Assembly: GCA_949987705.1 (NCBI GenBank)
Contig: OX465281.1
Span: forward strand, 239,961,143 to 240,025,142
DNA: 64,000 nt
Direction of reading: 5' to 3'
From: Thereva unica
Lineage: Eukaryota > Arthropoda > Insecta > Diptera > Therevidae
Notes under the pieces: model-generated
Database searches by the model: none
What the model was told of the DNA's origin: nothing
The model's input: the letters and a program-made list of their open reading frames with translations, nothing else
Made by a program: the position numbers and the translations under genes
Part shown: positions 55,363-64,000 of the stretch, one piece after another
How positions within the stretch are numbered: the first letter of the stretch is position 1
How the letters are laid out: every line of letters begins with the position of its first letter

Positions 55363-56481
55363 GCTTTCGATTGCATCGATTGGAACAGCTTGTGGAGAGT
55401 CTTGGTAACCGAACACGTGCCATTGAGAATCATCCAACTTCTCCAAGCGTCGTACGATGGCTCAACCAGCAGCGTTCGTATTCGAAACGACTTATCCGAG
55501 GAGTTCCCGATTCAAACGGGTGTCTGACAGGGAGACGCCGCTTCGCCACTTCTCTTCAACGTTGTGATCGACGCGATTATGCGTGAAGCATTCGATGGAC
55601 GACTCGGAGTTCAATACGACGACAACAACTTCGTAACAGACTTAATGTTCGCCGACGATAGCGCTGTTTTCGCCGACACGGATGCCGAAGCAACGGACAT
55701 CTTATACGATATTTCCCGCATCGCCCAATCATACGGGTTAAAAATCAATGCGGAAAAGACCAAAGTGCTCACAACGGATGGATCAAGAGCCAGTGTTCAC
55801 CTCGATGGAACCCAAATCGAACAGGTTCCAAGGTTCAAATATTTGGGATCATTGGTTGAGGAAACGAAAGTAGCATCGACGGCCGACGTTCACAGCCGTA
55901 TCGGCCAGGCAACAGCAACATTCGCCTCGCTCAAGTGGTGCATATGGAAACGAGCAAATATCTCCATCAAAACAAAACTACGTCTTTACCGAACGTTGAT
56001 TCTTCCGATTCCTCTTTATGGATCTGAAACGTGGACACTGCTCAAACCGGACGTTAAGAAGCTCGAGGTCTTCCAAATGCGATGTTTGAGGCAGATCCTC
56101 CGTGTCTCACTCCGTGATCGCCTTCGAAACGAGGTTGTCAGACAAAGATGCGATCAGCAAACACTGATCGAAGAAGAAATGCAAAAACGTCGACTACGGT
56201 GGTTTGGACATGTTTGCCGAATGGATGATAACCGCTTGCCACGTAAACTTCTCTGGCGAGACCGTCCTGCAGACTGGAGAATACAGCGATCGGCACCGAA
56301 GAAAACCTGGTTGAAGAATATCGAGGGTGACTTAAAGAATCAACGATTGTCAGTTACCGAGGCTCGAGACACCGCCAAAAACCGAGAAGAATGGAAGCGA
56401 ATCGTGAATAGAGTACGGGACCCAGCGGCACCGACAGCAGCGTATCCGTTGCGGGGACGTCCCGCTCGGACCGCCAGCTAA
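55363..56481 (+). pseudogene. RTE-like LINE reverse transcriptase, 3' half
   Basis: Frame starts in RT motif A, AFDCIDWNSLW. It has a TGA at 55525-55527 in the GV-QGDAASPLLFNVVID block (normally Arg) and then stays open for 318 codons. Catalytic FADDSAVFADTD is at about 55650, then GLKINAEKTKVL, FKYLGSLV, and the RTE C-terminal sequences YGSETWTL, RRLRWFGHVCRM and TWLKNIEGDL. It ends at TAA and a GAAGAAGAAG microsatellite (56488-56501), a usual RTE 3' end. One nonsense codon and 5' truncation make it inactive. Confidence 0.85.
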
Positions 56482-56959
56482 CGGATCAAAGAAGAAGAAG
56501 AAAGACCATCCACTAAAAGAATTCGACTTGTGCCTGCTTTCATCATCCTTCATTCTTTATCAAACATTATTAAAACTACCCGGGCTGCAGTATCCATAAT
56601 TGTACCACAGTGGCTATAATTACAAAATCATTTGGTCACAATGGCAAGAGACATCAAATTTTTTTTTGTCTTACAGTTACTATACTTACTTTTAGTCAGT
56701 GTGCCAAAGTGCAGAGTAGCTCGAAAGATCGCAGATTATTGCGATCCATGGGTAATTAGAAGGGTTCTGCAATTTACCTTGAACAAGGGTTCGTTTCAGG
56801 AGTCTGGGCAGAGGTTTAGCCAAAAATGAGGTAGCGTCAATAGACATCAAGCAAATCGAACTTATCGGTGATGCTCTCTTTTACTACTGGACATAAGTTA
56901 ACGGTAATAAACAAATGGTCTGGAGCCTGCTTGATTTACATTATCGAAATTATAGGAAT

Positions 56960-57600
56960 AATGAAGAGTACCGTCTTCAGCGAAGAAATGAAGTCTGCGC
57001 AGAGTGAGAGCAAACTATTATTAAAGACTAGAAAAATAATGGATGACGGAATTAACCCCTGTGAAAGGCCGGCCGAGATGGGGTTGAGTTTCGATTCGAG
57101 GTTCTCCAGCATAACCTAGATTGTACGATCGGACCGGTAAGGAAACTTTCAGTCCAATTTTGTAGAAATAAGTCAGTAACAATATCTAGTAAATTACCCT
57201 GCTCATGAATTCTTTGCAGAAATGCAGAGCAACCAGCACAGACTCACCAAATCGATGCAAACATTGGTTGAGTTATTCTGAAAGACATACTATAAAAGAT
57301 CGTCTGTGATATTTTTTTTATTGGATCGTAGTTAGAAATTTTGTTGTTCACTGTTTTTTTGGAATTGACAACATATACAGGTTTCTACCAGCCTGGATTA
57401 ACACCGGAGAGGTATAAAAGGGCAAAAAATTAGCGCGATGGATTAGGAAAAAGTGAAGTACATTTTCATGGCGACAATTACCAGGGCCCGTGGTTTTATT
57501 GATGACAAGCTCTTTTGGGACAGACATATTTACATATTCTTAGTCCAGAATTAAACTCCGTCTTGGAATCCAAATTATTCAATACCGTCCGCCTAGAACA
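56960..57600 (-). pseudogene. L2B-family LINE RT relic
   Basis: Plus-strand AGAGTACCGTCTTCAGCGAA, GGAATTAACCCCTGTGAAAGG and GAGATGGGGTTGAGTTTCGA match 46710-46860 of the L2B LINE; CACCGGAGAGGTATAAAAGG matches its 47275-47295. Many lesions. Confidence 0.7.
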
Positions 57601-57645
57601 CACGTTTCAGATGCATATGTGAGAACTGGTAAGTCCATCGTCTTA

Positions 57646-59754
57646 TATGGGCAAAAACGCGAAAAAAGGCATATTTGCACATTCAAAACCCAGCAAAAAA
57701 AAGTTTACCGACCGAGTTTCTTGTGGGTTCTCCCCCCATATGGCCCCAAAACAAGCCCGTTTCTGCTACAGGGGTTACTTTTTTACTTTATTGAAGGGGT
57801 TACTTTTTATTGAAGATTTCAAGAAAAAGCTGCCACAGAGGGGACTATTTGACTTAACATCGCTTTTCTGAGTTCAGGAAGAATCCTGAGTGAATTTCCG
57901 CTTACCGGTGACCACAGCTTCTTAGAACAACTTGAACTTTCCACTTCTGACGCGCTTTTAACTTCCCAGTATAGGAAGTTATTGTAATCGGTCCGAAAAT
58001 CGAAATCGAAAATTTCAACGTATTTTCATCTTTCAAGGTCCCAGGAACATTTTAAGCAAAAAATTGGGAGGAAGTATGTGTGTGTATGTGTGTGTGCGTA
58101 CGGATGTTGTCATTTTTTCCTGCACGATATCGACTTCGTTGAGGTGTCGTTCGAAGCGTATTAACCGAAATATGATCTAAAAAGATTTTCATGAAATTCG
58201 GTCCAGCCGTTTTTTTGTTTAAGCGACGTAAGTGATTTTTGTACCTACACGATATAGCACGAACCAGCCATGATACCGACTTCTTTGAGGTGCCGATCGT
58301 AGCGTATTACCGAAAGTGCAGTTTGAAAAGATTTTCATAAAATTCGATCGAGCGGTATCTATGTTTAAAGGGCGTAAGTGATTTTTGTACATGCTCGATA
58401 GAACGCAAACCAAAAATGATATTGACTTCATTGAGGTGCCGATCGAAGCGTTGGAATGACACCCGTTCAAAATGAAGTTCACTTTTATGGATTCAGCCGA
58501 GCAATAGCTTCCCAAAGAGTCATCACTCGTCAAAATCCGAGTTTTCTTTAAAAACCATTCCACAAATACGTTAACCATTACAAACATGACGAAATTTTCA
58601 AACTTTAGTTCAGAACTGTTTGAACGGCGGATTGTTTTCCATGTCCTACAGTTTTGGGAATTGAGTTCATCGCGGGATTTCCAGTGATTACAGTTTGGCA
58701 TTTTCGGACAAATTTGACAAGTCCGTTACATTGATTAATTTTGGTACTATCTCCTGAAATCGTTCGAATTGAAAATGAAGTTTTTACCATTGCAGTTTAT
58801 CATCAGCGCGTCAACACGCTCAAAATGAATTCGCTTTATAGTCGTAGCACCATTAGCTGCAACTTGAGGTGGCTAAAATTTAACAATCTAGTTGAAGTTT
58901 GGAATAATAACATATTCTTCATTTATTACCCAAGTGTGAGCTATAACATTAATACATCAATTTTATATACATTTTCGTCATCCTAATCTTGTAAGTGCGC
59001 ACATTTAGTTTGACATTTTAGCGAAAATATTGATAAACAATTTTGACAAATTATTAAAATATCCAATCATAATATTCAACATCCATCATACTAGGAAGTT
59101 GATCGTGTGGACCGAAAGGGTCGAACCCACATCCCAACTAGTTTTCGGTTTGAAGTTGAAACCGCGACTGCCACGGTGGGGACTTGTTTGAATATGCGTT
59201 TGCACTTTGAATTTTAGAGCAAACGAATTTTACAGTTAGGGATTCAAATCGAACGCGCCGAATGGGTTTTCGAATTGTTGCAGGTTCATGAAACATCCCC
59301 CGAGCAGAGGGAGCCACAACAGAATATTCGAACGCATGCAGGCTCTAGCGGCACTGCGGTTCGCAATTTTAACGGAAAATTTCGGACAAAATTCGAATAC
59401 GTGTAAGTTCTGTATTCTGGCGTTCCGGTTTGCGATAAAAGAGAAAAAATCAAAGTTTTAGGCCGCAAAAACCATTCGTGAACGTCCTATCCCGAATCGC
59501 ACAAGTTGGTCCATTTAATATGCGCAATTAATCTGGATTTTTGTAGTTGGGACATGCCACGGAGGGGACATTTTGCACAGTTTCTGGGGCCTGCCGGGCT
59601 TTTTATGGCTGGCTGGATGGCCGGTTTTTTTGTGGAAAAATGTTGTCTAGGTCGGTATCCACCAAAAGCATTTTTTTTTGGGTACTCATTTCCGACTCTA
59701 AAACGGTCATCGCCTCCGGACACGCATATGCCTTTTTCCGCGTTTTTACCCATA
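57646..59754. mobile_element. TA-flanked inverted-repeat element carrying a Helitron-like insertion
   Basis: Arms TATGGGCAAAAACGCG plus A/GAAAAAGGCATAT (29 bp, two differences) at both ends, TA on both sides. The outer element is about 0.93 kb once the insertion at 57960-59141 is removed. It has no recognised transposase. TA target and TIRs fit a Tc1/mariner-like non-autonomous element. Confidence 0.72.
57960..59141 (+). mobile_element. Helitron/Helentron-like tandem-repeat element, copy B
   Basis: Most complete copy: 5' hairpin AACTTCC-(7)-GGAAGTT, GT-rich microsatellite (about 58077-58100), repeats related to the 146-bp unit (58120-58450), a unique 3' part, then a second AGGAAGTT motif and a terminal block GTGTGGACC-GAAAG-GGTCGAACCCACA that can fold into a broken stem. 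It ends CCCAACTAG before TTTT. No coding capacity. It sits in the TA-flanked element between T residues. Confidence 0.68.
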
Positions 59755-60028
59755 TAGTAAAAGTTTAAACTTTATGGTTAGATGCTTCGATTTAAAGAGC
59801 CTTGACAGACTACGAGTATAGTAGGCTTTATTGGCTTTTAGTAGTCGCGCGTATTTCTGGTTACATGCAATTGTCGGCTACCCAAAAAAGGTAAATGATT
59901 TTACCACTTCAAACTCGTGTTTCTCTACCTTGATTGTGGGACCAATGTTAGGTATTTTTGTAACTTTACTAATTTAAGATTTGCCCAACTTGAAAATTGT
60001 AGCAAACCAATGTGCACAATATCCGATT

Positions 60029-60140
60029 ATCGCTCATCGCGTACCGCTCATCGCTTACCGCTCATCGCGTACCGCTCATCGCTTCCCGCTCATCGCGTAC
60101 CGCTCATCGCTTATCGCTCATCGTTTACCGCTCATCGCTG
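60029..60140. repeat. 14-bp minisatellite with 28-bp alternation
   Basis: Eight units of ACCGCTCATCGCGT / ACCGCTCATCGCTT. The G/T at position 13 alternates for the first six units, so the working repeat is 28 bp. Confidence 0.9.
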
Positions 60141-60309
60141 TGTACGTGAATGCTAATACATAGCACTTGGTTGGTGTTTTCTCTCTGATCTTGTAGTGGA
60201 TGCTGTGCGCAGAAACGGCCTTGATTGTTCTATGCTTCTGGGTGATAGATTCCCCATTATTTGGCCGACATTTCTAAGGTGAGTTTTAAAAAATCGATGA
60301 TTAACGATG

Positions 60310-60530
60310 GTTTGCACTAACTTATTCTTCTTATTTGACGGCTCTACAACCGGTCCTAGCTTCTCACAGCTGTTCTCTCCACCGGTTCCGATTCTGAGCC
60401 GATGTAATCAAGTTTGGCATTCCTAAGCTGGTCCTGGTCTACGTCATCCTTCCGGCGAAGGCTGGGTCTCCCATGTTGTCGAACGCCATAGATCTTACCG
60501 ATCTAACTACAAGTTTGATGGCGCCTTGCA
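60310..60530 (-). pseudogene. RTE-like LINE 3'-end relic
   Basis: On the minus strand it reads GRPSLRRKDDVDQDQLRNAK, then NRNRWREQL, and ends TAAGAAGAATAAG. Same tail family as 6420-6672. The 250 bases upstream (to 60800) do not give recognisable motifs. Confidence 0.6.
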
Positions 60531-60829
60531 GCATGTCTCCAGTTCCGGATGATGAGCATTGCCTCTGCGTCAGTCGTCACCGAAGTAACTGCCTTCCTCT
60601 TAATGGCCAAAATTGTTGCCTGTCGATTACTAGCAGTACTTGAAGGCCAACATGAAGTTGCACGATACGAAGCCAAGAGGGATAGCCTTGTTATGGAAAC
60701 TGCTTCTGCCGGGAAGAGTTCTTTGGGTTGCTAGAGAAATGGCGGTCCGTTGAAACAAAGTTCTGTTGTTAATCATCCTTCCGGTGTTAGTTTGGTTTGG
60801 ACATATTATTCTCGAGTGCCAATGTGAAC

Positions 60830-61130
60830 AAATGAAGAATTGCTTTCTGGAATTTGTACGGTTAGCCGCCAGCGGTTAGCATTAAACAACTTACTTCTCA
60901 ACCTTTTAACAAATGATGGTTTCTTTTTTCTGTTGGTAAAGATGCAGGGGTTTTCAGACTTAATAAACTCACGACGAATTGACTCATTTGGGGAATGTCT
61001 GTACGATTTATAGGCAGCTTCTTCGGCTTTTGCTGCGTTCCAAAAATCCCCATGAAACCATCGATTCGGTTTAGACTTTATAGACCTTTTAGAATGAGGG
61101 AAAAATAAATACATTCCCGAATGAATAAAT
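60830..61130 (-). pseudogene. L2B-family LINE endonuclease-RT linker relic
   Basis: Minus-strand frame YLFFPHSKRSIKSKPNRWF ... AAYKSYRHSPNESIRREFI ... SFVKRLRSKLFNANR matches LFIPHSTKSVKPRPNRWF ... AAFRAYKSFPSESLRLEYI ... SFDSKLRSKLLNATS of the L2B ORF. About 100 codons remain open. Confidence 0.75.
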
Positions 61131-64000
61131 TTAGTAACTCAGAGAGTGGCTTAGACCTTCCAACAAGGCTTATCGTCAAAATCCCAATTCCCATCACCTA
61201 TGAAGTCTATGCTAAACAAAATTTCACGTGTACACGTTAACCTGTCCAGGACGCGATAATCAACCATGAATATTTCATCTTTAATCACATCCAAAAAAGA
61301 TGAAAAACGCAAAACGAAAAAACATGGTTAAAAATGCATTGTAGAGAAATTTCCAATTTTTTTCCTGTCATTATTTAATTATTGAACATTTAAGTCCTTG
61401 CTATGGGGAAAAAATCCTTAATTAAAAATTAACAACAACGAAATTTTAAAATCGCATCAAAGGATTTTTTTAATGGCCGCATTTTCAATTCCTATTTAAA
61501 TTACCTGAACGTAAAATAATTTCATGTAACAACACGGGATTCCATAGGATTTTACAGGATCCTACACAGGATTCCGCAGGACAACAACAGGGGCACGATA
61601 GAGAAAGAGAGATTTCGGCATGAGATAAAAATGGTCGGTAATTTGCCATTTTGAATCGGTCCCGGATAGAATAAGTAGAGAGGCCCGGAGAGAGCAAAGG
61701 AAATGGCGGGCTGTGTGAAAAAAGAAATTCATGAAATCCGGAAACTCGTCAATAAATCATTTTTTACGAGTATTTAAAAAAAAAGGTTTAAAAAAAAAAG
61801 TATTAAAGCAGCGTTTCCATGTGGCCCTTATCAAACAGGGGCACAAAATGACTTGAAAAATGGTGAAAATACGTGTTTTATCAGGAAGTTGGCAGGAGTT
61901 AAAAGGGACGTAAAAACTAACCTTTAACACCGACGTCACTAAAAGGCCATAAAGTACGATTAGGGCCGGCATAAACATGTCCTATATGAACGGATTTAAA
62001 GCCGAAGAGTTTATCCAGCAATAAATTGCCGTGTTTGATGTTTGTGTAAGGATTGTGAATTCAGTTTTTATCCTTTTTTCTCTCGAGTCCACGATTTCAT
62101 GGCAGGTGACACACCAGCAAGGGTTTACGGGCTACATAAGGAGAAAGGGCATTTCATAAAAGAGAATTATAGGCAAGGACCAAAGCCAAACGACAAACGA
62201 TTTTTTTTTGGTCGCCCCCGCCCCTATATATACCATATAGGCCATATTGTCCTGCTGCTTAGAGAGCATCCGCAGGACTTACAGGACAAGAAGTAATTTC
62301 GGTCAATTTCCAAAACATGGCAAAGCACTAGGCTGAATAAGAGCCAGCTCTGGCTACCAGGAGCAAACTATCCGTCCGTCCTGCCAGGACCCATAAAATG
62401 TTCATCAGCTTGTGCTGATTTCAGTAAGTGCCTATACAAGGCCATTAATCCTTATTTTCAGGACTCGAGGTCCTTTCAGCCTCGATGAGCAACGAATTAT
62501 TTGAGAGAGAGAAGTTTAAGTATATGCAAGTAGGGAATACGTTCATACATGGTGCAAGGATAATGTTTAACCAAAACTTTAATTTAATGTTGGAAAAAGT
62601 TTCTGGAAGCTCTCCTTACTGGGCTCTTAGCTGCATGACTACATTCGCCTTGGAAAATGCATCTCAGAAAGTTTCGGTAAGAGGCATTCAGGATTTTCCC
62701 AACTTCAGTTTTAGGTGCATAAAAGCCCAAACAGGAATTTCAACACATACATCCACATATATCAACATCTATATCCATATACATGTATATATAAGAAGCA
62801 GGAAGTGGTGAAGGCAGTGAACCGTTCGTTATTCAGACGGGAAGTTCACCAGAAAGCCCCAGGATATTCCTTAAAAACTGACTCTTATCAAGCGAAAGGA
62901 TATTGGGATTTCAATTTTTAATCCACTCAACGATTCCCATGAAAACTAAAGCAGCCCTTTCTCAACCCGTTTCTACCCGCCCATCAAAACCGAGATGTTC
63001 TCGGGACATGGAATCTAAGAAAGGCAGAGCACCATGGAACTAAGGAAGCTGGCACAAAAAAAGGAAGAAAGCTCCAGCAGAAACTTCCCTTTTCTTCGTC
63101 CTTAGTAATATTTTCGTGATATATTAAAGTTAAGCGCGTGTTTCCACGAAAAGGAGCAACAACTAAGCTTGCGATTATGTCTGCAGGTGTTTGTACGGAG
63201 TTTTTCATATTTAGGTTGGCTTTTTTTGAATATTTTACCCTCAAAAATTTATATTTTTTTTTAATATTTTAGTTTCACTCCCTTTTCACTCCCTTCTGTG
63301 TTTTTCATTTGGCGTTGTGGTGTAACAATCGCAACGTTACCACCAATGGGAAAAATCTATTTGCAGAATTCTGTGGAAAAATCCCTTTCATTCGGGCGGG
63401 GGCTCACTAGTCTCATCCAACGAAATGACGGTTTTCCCGTAGGCGTTTGCGGATTTTTGCTTGTCAAGCTGTCTGTGATGGCGACAGGTATACACCACCA
63501 GACTAAACGTTTTAGCTTATCAATCTGAAAATTTCTCGCACGTGGCCTTTTTATATGCCACTTTCTTTATTGGATTGATGAGTCATTTGTGTTAAGATTG
63601 GCCTGACAGTGGTTTACGTAAATTTTTTTGGGCCTTTTTTGTGGAGATTTTATAAAGGGAAAGTGAGTAGTGCCATAGGAATTTATTAACTTAGGGGAAA
63701 TTTTGTTTTGGCATTACATATAAATTCTGTACACATGAACACATAATGTCCAACATCTAGACAGAAAAAATTTTGCCCGTAATAGGCGTTAAGAAGGAAT
63801 TGTAGAGTGCAGTTGGCTGAAAGACCAGCTTGCGCCAGGTGTAGAATTGCAACCACCCCCACAGTATACACGATCCACACGCCCAGGAATGTTAGCCGCA
63901 TAGAACTTTATACTAAATCTAATTTTCAATTGAATAAAAGTAAGAAGTTATCGTAACAGAACGAGGCGTTAGCATTTTACAGGTTTTCTTTTTCAACAGC
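61131..64000. other. Unique non-coding stretch to window end
   Basis: No transposon or gene recognised in 2.9 kb. A small palindromic GGATTTTACAGGATCCTAC cluster lies near 61540-61575. Frames of 70-110 codons (for example 62485-62811) show no domain. Likely intron. Confidence 0.45.

Noticed and set aside
60014..60140. CRISPR-like array
   Set aside because: Units are 14 bp in direct tandem without spacers, in a eukaryotic genome.

Overview
This is eukaryotic, AT-rich, intron-scale DNA from an insect, most likely a fly (Diptera) with a large, repeat-filled genome. The grounds are non-LTR retrotransposons of the jockey/CR1-like, RNase H-carrying I/Loa/R1-like and RTE-like groups, Ty3/gypsy remnants, a Helitron helicase relic, hAT-type elements with 8-bp target duplications, many short inverted-repeat elements, and no dense gene arrangement. 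All family names come from motifs read by eye; no database was searched.

Only one convincing host coding segment was found: a 394-nt internal exon on the minus strand at 21399-21792. It has a clean splice acceptor, 131 stop-free codons, two acidic Ser-Gly glycosaminoglycan attachment sites and a run of six Asp. It reads like the ectodomain exon of syndecan (Sdc). It lacks a start Met, so a Met-based ORF search misses it. If correct, most of the window is intron of one very large minus-strand gene, which would explain the long quiet unique stretches (about 6.7-9.3, 14.9-16.0, 27.4-28.7, 34.1-38.4, 50.2-53.5 and 61.1-64.0 kb).

Layout. 0-6.7 kb: old LINE fragments, two SINE copies, and a jockey-like LINE inserted into an RTE relic with a 16-nt target duplication. 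9.3-13.6 kb: a short palindromic element, then a PIF1-type Helitron helicase relic split by a 1.67-kb hAT-like element. 14.1-20.7 kb: RNase H-type LINE pieces split by a SINE, a Helitron-like tandem-repeat element and a hAT-like element. 21.4-21.8 kb: the putative Sdc exon. 22.0-24.1 kb: LINE and gypsy relics and a second Helitron-like element. 25.0-29.6 kb: three hAT-like elements, a transposase fragment and an inverted-repeat element. 30.3-34.1 kb: another inverted-repeat element, hAT, gypsy and transposase relics, and a (TA)n tract. 38.5-49.6 kb: a nest in which a 4.0-kb CR1-like LINE with ORF1 and ORF2 sits in one copy of another LINE family, while a 3.45-kb full-length copy of that second family (called L2B here) sits in an RNase H-type LINE. 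49.8-61.1 kb: an inverted-repeat element, the fourth SINE, L2B pieces split by a mariner-like MITE, an RTE-like 3' half, and a TA-flanked element carrying a Helitron-like insertion.

The elements appear linked. The SINE ends in the same 3' tail motifs as the full-length L2B LINE, suggesting it uses that LINE's machinery. The CR1-like LINE has an A AAA AAG heptamer directly before its ORF1 stop, and ORF2 opens in the -1 frame from exactly that point, suggesting programmed frameshifting. The Helitron-like elements carry exact 146-bp repeats alternating between two subtypes.
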